31,113 nt of DNA from JAUPTX01 sp964550665 (GCA_964550665.1 CAZJZW010000003.1:1-31113); one strand, 5' to 3'. Positions 1-8,541 are shown, numbered from the stretch's first letter. The notes: generated by a model from the letters alone, not told the origin. Program-made: numbers and translations.

Positions 1-393
1 GAAATGCGAGTGTTTAGTCCTGATGCACAAATCACAAAAGAACTCATGAGAGAGCTTTCGTCTTCTGTTATATCCGCCATACCAGAACCTAGAAAAGAAA
101 AGTTAAAAGAAGTAGAAGTTGTGAGAGTAAAAAGTTTGAAAGAAATGATTGACGACTTAACAGATCGAATTATGAAGAGTTTTGAAAAGACAAATTTCAA
201 CGATCTTTGGAAAGGGCAGAATTTCGCCAGTAAAAAAGAAGAACGAGTAACCGTTATCGTAAGCTTTTTGGCTGTGCTAGAATTAGTAAGATCTGGGATT
301 ATGGAAGCATTTCAAGATGACGCCGGCGAGATTAATATCGAAAAACAAGAAAGGAAGACAGATGATTTACCAGAAGAATCTTCAAATATTTAA
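1..393 (+). CDS. scpA: Segregation and condensation protein A, C-terminal part (cut by window start)
   Basis: This is the C-terminal end of ScpA, the kleisin that bridges the SMC heads with ScpB during chromosome condensation and segregation. The frame is open from base 1 and the first ATG (4) lies in a continuous frame, so the N-terminal half is outside the window. About 130 residues remain. They contain the typical helical linker and the winged-helix end, seen in the stretch reading VIVSFLAVLELVRSG, which is the usual ScpA C-terminal signature for binding the SMC cap. An acidic tail follows. scpB starts 3 nt after the stop, as in most bacterial scpAB operons, which supports the call strongly. 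Confidence 0.88.
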   Translation, partial: EMRVFSPDAQITKELMRELSSSVISAIPEPRKEKLKEVEVVRVKSLKEMIDDLTDRIMKSFEKTNFNDLWKGQNFASKKEERVTVIVSFLAVLELVRSGIMEAFQDDAGEINIEKQERKTDDLPEESSNI

Positions 394-396
394 AAT

Positions 397-960
397 ATGG
401 AACATAAAGAACTTAGTTTAGATTCAAAAATAGAAGCCCTGCTTTTTTACAAAGGAGAGCCTGTTTCTTTTAAAGAAATCGGAAAGGCTTTTGATGCAAG
501 CCAAGAAGAAGTGAAAAGTTCACTAGAGGTTTTAGCTAAAACTCTAGAAGACCGAGGTATAACTCTTGTTATGAATGAAAAAGAAGTTGCTCTCGGTACA
601 TCAGCAACACTTAGTTCGTTCTTTGAAGAACTTCGAAAAGAAGAATTAAACAAAGAGCTTTCTCGTGCATCGCTTGAGACATTGTCTATTGTTTTATATA
701 AAGAAAAGGTAAGCCGAGCAGATATTGATTATATTCGAGGGGTAAATTCTGGATTTATTTTACGAAATCTTCAAATTCGAGGTCTCGTGGACAAAGTAAC
801 AGATACAAAAGATTCTAGGATTTCTTTGTATACTCCATCTTTGGAACTCTTGAGCCACCTTGGAGTTTCAAAAGTTTCGGAACTCCCAGATTATGAATCC
901 GTGGTAAAAAGTTTACAAGAAAAAGTAGATCAAATTTCCAATGAAAATACTGCAGTATAA
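397..960 (+). CDS. scpB: Segregation and condensation protein B
   Basis: ScpB is the small winged-helix partner of ScpA in the SMC-ScpAB condensin. At 187 aa it has the usual family length. The N-terminal stretch KIEALLFYKGEPVSFKEI and the central LSRASLETLSIVLYKEKVSRADI followed by IRGVNSG match the family pattern (EALLF at the start and the ALETLAIIAYKQPITRAEI-like block in the middle). It follows scpA by 3 nt and its last 20 nt overlap dacA in another frame, so the three are translationally linked. There is no SD before the ATG; the upstream bases are A/T only. Confidence 0.92.
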   Translation: MEHKELSLDSKIEALLFYKGEPVSFKEIGKAFDASQEEVKSSLEVLAKTLEDRGITLVMNEKEVALGTSATLSSFFEELRKEELNKELSRASLETLSIVLYKEKVSRADIDYIRGVNSGFILRNLQIRGLVDKVTDTKDSRISLYTPSLELLSHLGVSKVSELPDYESVVKSLQEKVDQISNENTAV

Positions 961-1930
961 CCAAACCGATGAATTTACCAAAAGTGAAAGACAAAGTCTT
1001 GCAGTACTTTTCCTGACTCTTATTTTGGCATGCTCATATATTTTTGGAGCAAAGACAGAGGCTTCATTTGAAGAAACAAGTTTAAAAACACAAGAGGAAC
1101 TTGCCCGAGAAATGACAGACACTAGGCTCAATGATTTTTTTGAATCATTGGATGTGAAAGCTTCTTCAATTTTGATTATGGATTCGAGCACAAAGCAGAC
1201 AATCTATAGTAAAGAAACAGACAGAGTAATGCCTCTCGCATCACTTGTAAAAATAATGACAGCTATCGTTGCGATGGAGAATATCGGTGAATCTGAAACC
1301 ATAACTATCCCTAAAGAAGCGTTGAGTCTCACAGGCGATAACGGTCTTCTGGCAGACGAAAAGTGGGGAAGAGATGAGTTACTTCGCTTTATGTTGATTA
1401 CCTCGTCAAACGATGCCACACGAGCTTTATCGGCACATATCGGACAGAAGTCAGGTCTTGCGGGCGAAGATTCTGTTAATAATTTTGTTACATTAATGAA
1501 TACAAAAGCAAAAGAGTTCGGACTTTCTCAAACTACATTTTTAAATGAATCAGGGCTCGATATGCCAGATGGAAGAAATGGAGGGTACAGCACTTCAAGA
1601 GAGATAGTTACTCTTTTTGATTATGCAATAAACACCTATCCTGATATTTTCTCCTCTACATCTTTTGGATCAAAAGTGTTTATCTCAGCTAGTAATGCAG
1701 AGCATAATGCGCTCAATACAAATCCAAACGTGGGACTTGTTGCGGGGATTTCTGCTTCAAAAACTGGTTTTACGAATATCTCTGGTGGGAACCTTATAGT
1801 TTCCTTTAAAACTCCAGAAGGAAAGGTTATTATCGCTAATGTTTTAGGCTCTACATTCTCCGAGCGCTTCACTGATATTGAAAAATTATCCAGTACTACG
1901 CTAAAAATTATAAATGAAGTACAATTATAA
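941..1930 (+). CDS. dacA: D-alanyl-D-alanine carboxypeptidase (peptidase S11, PBP5-like)
   Basis: A penicillin-binding protein that removes the terminal D-Ala of peptidoglycan pentapeptides outside the membrane. All three catalytic motifs are present: SLVK at 101-104 (nucleophile Ser101), SSN at 155-157 and KTG at 274-276. A hydrophobic segment at about 20-36 acts as signal or anchor. The length of 329 aa covers the transpeptidase fold but leaves little room for the C-terminal beta domain and amphipathic helix of PBP5, so the N-terminal segment probably anchors it. The ATG at 941 lies inside scpB (20-nt overlap); no later start would keep the hydrophobic segment. mraY follows after 3 nt. Confidence 0.9.
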   Translation: MKILQYNQTDEFTKSERQSLAVLFLTLILACSYIFGAKTEASFEETSLKTQEELAREMTDTRLNDFFESLDVKASSILIMDSSTKQTIYSKETDRVMPLASLVKIMTAIVAMENIGESETITIPKEALSLTGDNGLLADEKWGRDELLRFMLITSSNDATRALSAHIGQKSGLAGEDSVNNFVTLMNTKAKEFGLSQTTFLNESGLDMPDGRNGGYSTSREIVTLFDYAINTYPDIFSSTSFGSKVFISASNAEHNALNTNPNVGLVAGISASKTGFTNISGGNLIVSFKTPEGKVIIANVLGSTFSERFTDIEKLSSTTLKIINEVQL

Positions 1931-1933
1931 GAT

Positions 1934-3034
1934 ATGGATTTAAGCCTATTAAAACTTTTTTTACCGGTAATCCTGACTTTCATTTTGGGTATTTTAATAA
2001 CCCCAGGACTTACAAATATTTTCTATAAATATAAACTTTGGAAAAAAGTTGCCAGAAAAGAAAACAAGGTCGACGAAGAAGCGCCAGTAAATAAGTTTGG
2101 TGTAAGACCGGGAGACGTTTCTTTAGATTTTCAAAAAATAAATAATTCTCATGAAGAATTAAAAACTCCACGAGTGGGAGGGATTGTTATTTGGCTGAGC
2201 ATAGTTCTTTGCGCTGGGATACTATTTTTACTTGCAGAGATATTCCCAAACGTTGCTACACAGAAAATAAATTTCGTCAGTAAAAATCAAACACTTCTTC
2301 CTTTCATCGCTCTTATCTTGGGCGCCCTCTGGGGACTGGCTGATGACCTGATGTGTTCATTTATTATGAAAGGAAAATTTGCAAATGGTTTTCCTAGAAA
2401 GCTCATGTTTTCTTTCGTGGCCTTGGTTGGCTGTGCTTTCGGTATTTGGTTCTTTTCAAAACTTGGAATAAGTTCAATTCAAATTCCTTTTATTCACACC
2501 ACGATAGAGCTTGGTTGGTTTTTCATTCCATTCTTTATTTTAGTTACACTCGGGGTTTTCTCAAGCGGAGTGATTGACGGTATTGATGGACTTGCAGGTG
2601 GGGTGATGGCGACAGTTTTTGCTTCATACGCGACGATAGCTTTTTTCCAAAACCAAATAGATATCGCTGCATTTTCTGCCGTCGTTGCTGGGGCGATATT
2701 GGCATTTCTTTGGTTTAATATTCCACCAGCCAGATTTTATATGGGAGAAACCGGAATGCTCGCTCTCACACTCACATTAACAGTCGTGGCTTTTCTTACA
2801 AACCAAGTTTTACTCCTTCCGGTTATTGGTTTCCCATTATTTTTCACTGCTCTTTCTTCATTCCTACAAATCATCTCTAAGAAACTCTACGGTCCAAGTG
2901 GTAGGATTTTCAAAGTTGCGCCTGTTCATCATCACTTTGAAGCGATCGGTTGGTCTCGAGCTAAGATTACGATGAGATACTGGATTATTTCTGTTGTTTT
3001 CGCTGTTAGTGGGATTGTTATCGCACTTCTTTAA
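1934..3034 (+). CDS. mraY: Phospho-N-acetylmuramoyl-pentapeptide transferase, with an unusual GETG motif
   Basis: MraY moves phospho-MurNAc-pentapeptide from UDP onto undecaprenyl phosphate to make lipid I. The 366-aa polytopic protein has the Asp pair (ADD, D137-D138), the DGIDGLAGG loop (215-223) and the cytoplasmic HHH motif (332-334, followed by FEAIGW). The third catalytic site, normally FMGDVGS or similar, reads YMGETGM here, so Glu272 takes the place of the conserved Asp. Compared with E. coli MraY there is an extra hydrophilic stretch of about 35 residues (roughly 42-77) before the TPRVGG motif. Unlike the classic dcw order, no murD lies between mraY and ftsW. Confidence 0.93.
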   Translation: MDLSLLKLFLPVILTFILGILITPGLTNIFYKYKLWKKVARKENKVDEEAPVNKFGVRPGDVSLDFQKINNSHEELKTPRVGGIVIWLSIVLCAGILFLLAEIFPNVATQKINFVSKNQTLLPFIALILGALWGLADDLMCSFIMKGKFANGFPRKLMFSFVALVGCAFGIWFFSKLGISSIQIPFIHTTIELGWFFIPFFILVTLGVFSSGVIDGIDGLAGGVMATVFASYATIAFFQNQIDIAAFSAVVAGAILAFLWFNIPPARFYMGETGMLALTLTLTVVAFLTNQVLLLPVIGFPLFFTALSSFLQIISKKLYGPSGRIFKVAPVHHHFEAIGWSRAKITMRYWIISVVFAVSGIVIALL

Positions 3035-3042
3035 AATTTAAA

Positions 3043-4149
3043 ATGGAACATAAAGAAAAAATTGACAACATATTTTTAGGTATTGTTATCTCACTTTTAG
3101 TGTTCGGGGTATTTTCTTTTGTTTCCGCTTCTTTTGGAGTTTTGGCAAAAAACGAAGCAAAGTTCGCTGGAGTTATTTTCAGTCAGACGGTTGGTTTGCT
3201 TGCTGGACTTTCTCTTATGTATATTTGTTCTCGAATCCCGTATAAGTTTTGGAGAAATTATGCCTTTTATTTTTTTGTTGCTTCTATTATTTTTACATTA
3301 CTTGTTTTTGTACCCGGACTTGGACAAAAGCACGGTGGGGCGACGAGGTGGATTGATATTGCCGGTATGAGTTTTCAGCCAGTAGAATTTTTAAAGATTT
3401 CCTTCATATTTTATTTTGCCGGCTGGCTTTCATGGGTAAAAAGTAAAGCAAAAGAATTAAAGTATGGAGTCTTACCCCTCTTTATTATTTTAAGTATTAT
3501 CACGGCTATTTTGATTAAACAACCAGATCATAAAAGTATTATTCTTATCGTAGTCGCTTCCGGAGCGATGCTTGTGGCTTCGGGTGTTCCTTGGAAATAT
3601 ATTTTAGGTGTTGCTGGAATTAGTCTTCTTATTTTCTTTGTTATGGTTATGACAAAAGGTTACTTGAAAGAGAGAGTTATGACCTTCATTAATCCAGCTC
3701 ATGATGTTAAAGATACTTCGTATCAGTTAAATCAGTCTCTTATCGCTATCGGATCTGGCGAGATTTTTGGTCGAGGGCTTGGAAAGAGTATCCAGAAGTT
3801 TACCTATCTACCAGAACCGCAAGGGGACTCAATATTTGCAGTTATTGGCGAAGAATTTGGATTTGTCGGTGCCTGTCTACTTATTATTCTGTATATAGCC
3901 TTTGCTTTAAGGGGAATGAAAATCGCTTTTAACGCCCCAGATTCTTTTTCTAGACTTATTGTGGTCGGGCTTGTTATACTACTCTCAGTCCAATCTTTTA
4001 TGAATATTGCTTCAAGTATTGGAGCTTTTCCATTGACTGGAGTTCCGCTGGTCTTCGTAAGTCACGGAGGAACATCGCTTATGTTTTCGTTAGCAGTGGT
4101 TGGTATTATATTAAACATTTCAAGACAAAAATCTAAAATAAATATATGA
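3043..4149 (+). CDS. ftsW: SEDS-family peptidoglycan glycosyltransferase FtsW (RodA/FtsW)
   Basis: A multi-pass SEDS protein that polymerises lipid II; placement between mraY and murG points to the divisome member FtsW rather than RodA. The 368 aa form about ten hydrophobic segments. Visible family motifs are FQPVEFLKISFI, the extracytoplasmic stretch LPEPQGDSIFAVIGEEFGF with the conserved D and E positions, and a C-terminal GVPLVFVSHGGTSL, where most FtsW proteins have SYGGSS, so Tyr is replaced by His. It starts 8 nt after mraY and its stop overlaps the murG start (ATGA), giving translational coupling. No SD is seen. Confidence 0.9.
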   Translation: MEHKEKIDNIFLGIVISLLVFGVFSFVSASFGVLAKNEAKFAGVIFSQTVGLLAGLSLMYICSRIPYKFWRNYAFYFFVASIIFTLLVFVPGLGQKHGGATRWIDIAGMSFQPVEFLKISFIFYFAGWLSWVKSKAKELKYGVLPLFIILSIITAILIKQPDHKSIILIVVASGAMLVASGVPWKYILGVAGISLLIFFVMVMTKGYLKERVMTFINPAHDVKDTSYQLNQSLIAIGSGEIFGRGLGKSIQKFTYLPEPQGDSIFAVIGEEFGFVGACLLIILYIAFALRGMKIAFNAPDSFSRLIVVGLVILLSVQSFMNIASSIGAFPLTGVPLVFVSHGGTSLMFSLAVVGIILNISRQKSKINI

Positions 4150-5273
4150 AAATAGTTTTAACAGGCGGTGGAGGAGGACATTTCTATCCAATGATAGCGG
4201 TAGCAGAATCTTTGAATGAACTTGCACTTAAAGAAAAAATAATAAGTCATGAGCTTATCTATATTTCTGACTCAGCTTACGATCAACGAGCTCTTGATGA
4301 TGCCAATATAACGTTCTACGAACTCCCAACTGGAAAAAACCGTATTTATTTTTCGATTCAAAATATTTTTGATGCAATTAAAACATTCTTTTCAATAATA
4401 AAAGCTATTATGCTTCTGTATAAATTATTCCCAGATGTTGTTTTCAGTAAAGGGGGATATCCGGCTGTGCCAGTCGTTATTGCGGCAAAATTCTTGGGTA
4501 TACCTCTCGTTATCCATGAATCAGATTCATATCCAGGCCGGGCAAATAAAATGTCATCACGTTGGGCGAAGAAAATCGCAGTCTCTTACAAAGAAGCAGT
4601 TGAATATTTTCCAAAAGAAAAAACTGCTTTTGTTGGGAACATTGTACGAAAAGATGTACGAGAACCTTTAGCTGTTGGTGCGTATGAATATCTAAAACTA
4701 AACACAGCGCTTAAAACAATAATGATTGTCGGTGGATCTCAAGGTGCAAAAGTTATAAACGATACTGTGATAAATTCTCTTCCCGAACTTTTAGATAAAT
4801 ATCAAATTATTCATCAAGTCGGAACAAAGAATTTTGATGAGACGAAAGCTCTGGCCGATGTAATTTTGAAAGATAATCCAAACAAAAAGCGTTACAATAT
4901 TTATCCTTATTTGAATAAACTTGCACTCCGTATGTCAGCGGGAGTGGCTGATGTAATCATCTCTCGAGCGGGAGCTGGATTTATCGCCGAGATTGCTTCT
5001 TGGGGAATTCCGTCTATTATTGTTCCTATCTCACAGTCAAACGGAGATCATCAAAGGAAAAATGCATATAACTATGCGGCAACAGGAGCCTGTCAGGTTA
5101 TCGAAGAAAAAAATCTAACATCTCATATTTTCGTCTCAGAAATTGTGAGAATTTTAGAAAGTGAAGAGATTAAAAATAAAATGAGAGAGGGAACTAAACA
5201 ATTTGTTCATCCTGATGCGGAAGATAAGATTGCTGAAGAGATTATGAAAATTGCTTTAACTCACGAAGAATAA
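4146..5273 (+). CDS. murG: UDP-N-acetylglucosamine:undecaprenyl-PP-MurNAc-pentapeptide GlcNAc transferase
   Basis: MurG adds GlcNAc to lipid I to give lipid II on the inner face of the membrane. The 375-aa GT-B enzyme has a glycine-rich N-terminal loop GGGGGH (family form GGTGGH), the stretch FSKGGYPAVPVVIAAKFLGI, the HESDSYPGRANK motif (family HEQN), the second glycine loop GGSQGA, and the UDP-GlcNAc site SRAGAGFIAEIASWGIPSI ending in SNGDHQRKNA. The Asp in HESD in place of the common Asn is a small change also possible in other bacteria. It overlaps ftsW by 4 nt and lies 3 nt before gltX. Confidence 0.93.
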   Translation: MKIVLTGGGGGHFYPMIAVAESLNELALKEKIISHELIYISDSAYDQRALDDANITFYELPTGKNRIYFSIQNIFDAIKTFFSIIKAIMLLYKLFPDVVFSKGGYPAVPVVIAAKFLGIPLVIHESDSYPGRANKMSSRWAKKIAVSYKEAVEYFPKEKTAFVGNIVRKDVREPLAVGAYEYLKLNTALKTIMIVGGSQGAKVINDTVINSLPELLDKYQIIHQVGTKNFDETKALADVILKDNPNKKRYNIYPYLNKLALRMSAGVADVIISRAGAGFIAEIASWGIPSIIVPISQSNGDHQRKNAYNYAATGACQVIEEKNLTSHIFVSEIVRILESEEIKNKMREGTKQFVHPDAEDKIAEEIMKIALTHEE

Positions 5274-5276
5274 TAT

Positions 5277-6590
5277 ATGTCAGACAGAAAAGTTGTTACA
5301 AGAATGGCGCCAAGTCCAACAGGTAAATTCCATGTCGGCAGTGTTCGTACTGCTCTTTATAATTATCTCTTTGCACGCCAGCACGGTGGCAAATTTATTC
5401 TTCGTATTGAAGATACTGATAAAGAAAGATCAAAACCAGAATTTGAAGCTGATATCGTAGAAGCGTTTAATTGGCTTGGTTTTGAATATGACGAATTCTA
5501 TCGACAATCAGAGCGAACAGAAATTTATAAAAAACATATTCAAAAACTTATTGATGAAGGGTATGCATATGTTTCAGACGAAGAAGCGACGGAAGAAGGA
5601 AAGAGATCTTCGGTTATTCGATTTAAGAATCCTAAAAAGCTAGTTAAATTCTATGATGTTTTATTGGGTGATATTGAAGTCGATACAACAGATTTAGGAG
5701 ATTTTGTTATTGCTAAAGATTTAGAAAATCCACTCTACCATCTAACGGTTGTTGTTGATGACGGACTAATGGATGTAACTCACGTTATACGCGGACAAGA
5801 CCATATTTCAAACACACCAAGACAAATCCTCATTCTTGAAGCTTTGGGCTTTCTACGACCCGTATATGCGCATATACCGCTTATCTTGGCGCCTGACAAG
5901 ACAAAGCTTTCTAAGCGTCATGGAGCTTTAGCTACTTTGGAATACCGGGATATTGGATATTTCAAAGAAGCAATGATAAATTTCATGGCTCTTATCGGAT
6001 GGAATCCAGGGGATGAAAGAGAGTTATTCTCAAAAGAAGAATTAATAAAAGACTTTAAATTAGAAAAAGTTCAAAAGGGAGGAGGGGTGTTTAATATTGA
6101 AAAACTTAATTGGTTTAATAAACAATACTTATTAAAAAGACCAAAAGAAGAAATTTTGGTTGGTGTTAGATCTTACGCCAAGATGCCAGAAGATGTTTTA
6201 GAGCGAGCACTTCCGACGCTACTCGAGCGAATTCATAAATTCAGTGATCTGAAAGAAGAGAATTTAGCATTGTATAATTCACTTCCTCATTACGACGTAA
6301 AAGATTTGATTTGGAAAAATTCTGATGAGTATCAGACAAAGACATATTTAGAAAATGTTCAGAATCTGTTAGAGGGCGCTGATTTTTCTTCAATGGAAAA
6401 TGTTAAGTCTGCTGTTTGGGCTTATGCAGAAGAAAAGGGAAGAGGAGATGTGTTATGGCCGATTCGATTTGCACTTTCAGGTTTACAAAAATCTCCTGAT
6501 CCATTCACACTCGCTTATATACTTGGAAAGACTGAAACATTAGAAAGATTAAAGGTTGCGTATAAAAAAGTAAGCGAAATGATTTCATAA
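5277..6590 (+). CDS. gltX: Glutamyl-tRNA synthetase (compact form)
   Basis: Class I synthetase charging tRNA-Glu, and perhaps tRNA-Gln before amidation. The HIGH site reads HVGS (19-22) inside PSPTGKFHVGSVRTALYN, and the KMSKS site reads KLSKR (210-214). At 437 aa it is shorter than the usual 465-490. The missing part is visible: between GYAYVS (about 95-100) and VIRFKNP (about 113-119) the segment that normally carries the Cys-rich zinc insertion and the YDGxCR stretch is almost entirely gone. It ends the envelope operon, 3 nt after murG, and is followed by a strong hairpin terminator. Confidence 0.93.
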   Translation: MSDRKVVTRMAPSPTGKFHVGSVRTALYNYLFARQHGGKFILRIEDTDKERSKPEFEADIVEAFNWLGFEYDEFYRQSERTEIYKKHIQKLIDEGYAYVSDEEATEEGKRSSVIRFKNPKKLVKFYDVLLGDIEVDTTDLGDFVIAKDLENPLYHLTVVVDDGLMDVTHVIRGQDHISNTPRQILILEALGFLRPVYAHIPLILAPDKTKLSKRHGALATLEYRDIGYFKEAMINFMALIGWNPGDERELFSKEELIKDFKLEKVQKGGGVFNIEKLNWFNKQYLLKRPKEEILVGVRSYAKMPEDVLERALPTLLERIHKFSDLKEENLALYNSLPHYDVKDLIWKNSDEYQTKTYLENVQNLLEGADFSSMENVKSAVWAYAEEKGRGDVLWPIRFALSGLQKSPDPFTLAYILGKTETLERLKVAYKKVSEMIS

Positions 6591-6596
6591 AACGAA

Positions 6597-6628
6597 AAAG
6601 ACCCTCACGTTCGTGAGAGGTCTTTCTT
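6597..6628. terminator. Bidirectional intrinsic terminator after gltX
   Basis: A 13-bp stem (AAAGACCCTCACG against CGTGAG-A-GGTCTTT, one bulged A) with a TT loop, followed by TCTT on plus and, on minus, by a T-rich run. It closes the scpA-gltX operon and also the convergent small gene at 6645. Confidence 0.85.
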
Positions 6629-6644
6629 CGCGAGCCTGTGGGGC

Positions 6645-6851
6645 TTAGCGACGAACTTTCTTCCTGGCACTTTTGCAGGAACGGAACTTGGGTTGCTTAC
6701 GAACACCGTAAGCTTTCTTGTGCTTCTTGGGCCGATCGAAACCCGGCGCCTCCATTTGTTCCCCTAGGATGGTCACAGTCGTGGCCGATGCTGGGGTAGG
6801 GGCGCTGAAGCAGAAGATGAGAAGGAACGGCAGGATGATGTACTTTTTCAT
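6645..6851 (-). CDS. Small secreted, strongly basic protein (68 aa)
   Basis: Not recognised. The first 23 residues form a clear Sec signal peptide: MKK, a hydrophobic core and an ASA-type cleavage site. The mature part of about 45 aa is very basic, with a lysine and arginine-rich tail (KKHKK, KSARKKVRR) and one Cys. A basic secreted peptide could bind cell wall, nucleic acid or a partner surface; this is inference only. By hand count the gene is 109/207 GC (53%), far above the flanking genes. A consensus promoter (6876-6904), a CA-rich leader without SD and a terminator make it a self-contained unit. A second frame over the same DNA is not credible. Confidence 0.7.
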   Translation of the reverse strand: MKKYIILPFLLIFCFSAPTPASATTVTILGEQMEAPGFDRPKKHKKAYGVRKQPKFRSCKSARKKVRR

Positions 6852-6875
6852 GACTGAATGGGTTGGTTTGAGTAT

Positions 6876-6904
6876 ATAATAGCATATATAAGTATGTTTG
6901 TCAA
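6876..6904 (-). promoter_or_regulatory. Consensus promoter for the basic secreted protein
   Basis: On the minus strand: TTGACA (6904-6899), 17-nt spacer, extended -10 TGC-TATTAT (6881-6876). The leader to ATG holds CAAACCAACC and no SD. The same TATGCTATTAT block occurs at 10683-10692. Confidence 0.8.
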
Positions 6905-6943
6905 GTACTTATATTTATCCACAATAAAGTCCTTAAAATAAGG

Positions 6944-6949
6944 TATTAT
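6944..6949 (+). promoter_or_regulatory. -10 box giving a predicted leaderless mRNA for the M23 gene
   Basis: TATTAT lies 7 nt before the ATG at 6957, so transcription should start at or next to the A of ATG. The -35 region (about 6921) is poor. Divergent from the promoter at 6876-6904. Confidence 0.55.
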
Positions 6950-6956
6950 AAGAGTA

Positions 6957-8264
6957 ATGACTAAATTCATAGTTACATCTTTTGTAGTAGCCTTTCTCTT
7001 TGTTTTCAATGGACAAAGTGTATTTGCTCAGTCTGTTTCTGAACTTGAAGCTCAGATAAAAGAACGAAATGAAGATATGCAGAATTTACAAACAGAACTT
7101 CAGAAGCTTCAAGCCGATCTTAAAGTTATAAATCAAAAATCAAACACGCTTGGTAACGCCGTGTCAGATCTGGACACAACAAGAAAAAAACTTTTAACCG
7201 AGATAAAAATAGCTGAAGATAAAATAAAATCCACCAACAACTCTATTCAAATACTAGAGATTGAAATAGGAGATAAAGAAACATCTATCAACAAAGCTAA
7301 AAAAGCTATCAGTGTCGGTATTCAAAGAATGCACGAGCTCGATTCGCAAAGTGTCAGTTATGCACTACTCTCTCAGAAGAATTTTTCTGATGCCTTAAAC
7401 GAAACAAATGAAATTATTGATTTTCAAGAAAAACTTCGAGCAAATGTTTTTGAACTTAGACTAATTCAACAAAACCTATCAGATACAATCACTCAAAAAG
7501 AAGAAGCTAAAGATAAATTACTAACTTATAAAACAGAAGTAAATGGACAAAAAGTGGTTGTAGAAAAAAATAAGACAGAAAAAGAAACTCTTTTGAAAGA
7601 AACAAAAAATCAGGAAGCAGAATATCAAAAAATTATCGCCGAAAAAATAAAACTTCGAGCGGAGTTTGAGGCCGAGCTCCAAGATTTGGAATCAAAAATA
7701 CAATTTCAATTAGATCCAACTTCATATCCAAAGCCCAAAAATGGCATTTTGGCATGGCCACTTGCTTATGTTTTGATTACTCAGCGTTTTGGTCTCACAG
7801 AAGACTCTCCAACGCTCTATAACTATCGTACAGGCGCATGGCAGGGTAAGCATGCAGGAATAGATTTACGTGCAAATAACGACAAAGTATTTGCTATGGC
7901 TGAAGGAGAAGTGCTTGGAACAGGAGATACAGACGGGGTGTGTCCACGAGCAAGTACAGGTGTTTGGGTGCTTATCAAGTATGATAATGGGTTAGCAAGT
8001 ACGTTTTACCACCTTACATCTACGACCGTGAAAAAAGGTCAGAGAGTAAAAACAGGCGACTTGGTTGCTTATAGTGGAAATACAGGATATTCAACAGCGC
8101 CGCACTTACACATCGGAGTTATGCCAGCGTCTCTTGTATCAGTAAAAACATGGCCGAGTGCTGGATGTCCAGGCAAAATGTACACAACTCCGGTGGTAGC
8201 AGGTTCACAGTACTTGAATCCGCTTGATTACTTACCGAAGGCAACGGACTCAATGTTTAAATAA
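6957..8264 (+). CDS. Secreted coiled-coil M23 peptidase (EnvC/NlpD-like murein hydrolase)
   Basis: A secreted peptidoglycan peptidase or hydrolase activator. Residues 1-25 are a signal peptide ending AQS. About 26-250 form a long coiled coil. The C-terminal M23 (LytM) domain keeps the zinc ligands: HAGID (H299, D303) and HLHIG (H383, H385), plus the central FYHL, so it should be active rather than a degenerate EnvC type. The coiled coil shares the block TKNQEAEY with the transglycosylase at 22990-24327, so the two use a related regulatory module. The -10 box sits 7 nt from ATG. The MGMT gene follows after 5 nt. Confidence 0.88.
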   Translation: MTKFIVTSFVVAFLFVFNGQSVFAQSVSELEAQIKERNEDMQNLQTELQKLQADLKVINQKSNTLGNAVSDLDTTRKKLLTEIKIAEDKIKSTNNSIQILEIEIGDKETSINKAKKAISVGIQRMHELDSQSVSYALLSQKNFSDALNETNEIIDFQEKLRANVFELRLIQQNLSDTITQKEEAKDKLLTYKTEVNGQKVVVEKNKTEKETLLKETKNQEAEYQKIIAEKIKLRAEFEAELQDLESKIQFQLDPTSYPKPKNGILAWPLAYVLITQRFGLTEDSPTLYNYRTGAWQGKHAGIDLRANNDKVFAMAEGEVLGTGDTDGVCPRASTGVWVLIKYDNGLASTFYHLTSTTVKKGQRVKTGDLVAYSGNTGYSTAPHLHIGVMPASLVSVKTWPSAGCPGKMYTTPVVAGSQYLNPLDYLPKATDSMFK

Positions 8265-8269
8265 TATTT

Positions 8270-8521
8270 ATGAGGTTCACAGAAAGAGTTTTAGAGATTG
8301 TTAAAAAGATTCCAAAAGGGAAGACGCTTTCGTATAAACAAGTGGCGGAAAAAGCTGGAAGTAAAAATGCATTCCGCGCTGTGGGGAGCATATTAAAGAA
8401 AAATTATAGTGAAGATATTCCGTGTCATCGAGTTATAAAAAGTAGTGGCGAAACGGGAGAATATAATAGAGGTAAAGAAAATAAAATTATTATCCTCAGG
8501 AAAGAAGGTGCGTTATCATAG
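8270..8521 (+). CDS. Single-domain O6-alkylguanine-DNA alkyltransferase-like protein
   Basis: Only the DNA-binding and active-site domain of MGMT/Ogt is present (83 aa instead of about 170). It has the helix-turn-helix segment FRAVGSILKKN and the active-site PCHRVI with acceptor Cys52. Because Cys is kept, it differs from alkyltransferase-like ATL proteins, which have Trp there, and could be a real suicide repair enzyme for O6-alkylguanine. The arginine-finger region is recognisable (NAFRAVG). The gene starts 5 nt after the M23 gene with an all A/T spacer, so it is likely co-transcribed. Confidence 0.85.
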   Translation: MRFTERVLEIVKKIPKGKTLSYKQVAEKAGSKNAFRAVGSILKKNYSEDIPCHRVIKSSGETGEYNRGKENKIIILRKEGALS

Positions 8522-8526
8522 TTCTT

Positions 8527-8535
8527 TGGTAAAAT
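8527..8535 (+). promoter_or_regulatory. Extended -10 (TGG-TAAAAT), leaderless start
   Basis: TGGTAAAAT ends 6 nt before the ATG at 8542. No good -35 is seen at the right distance. The same TGGTAAAAT block recurs near 22670. Confidence 0.5.
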
Positions 8536-8541
8536 ATTTGT

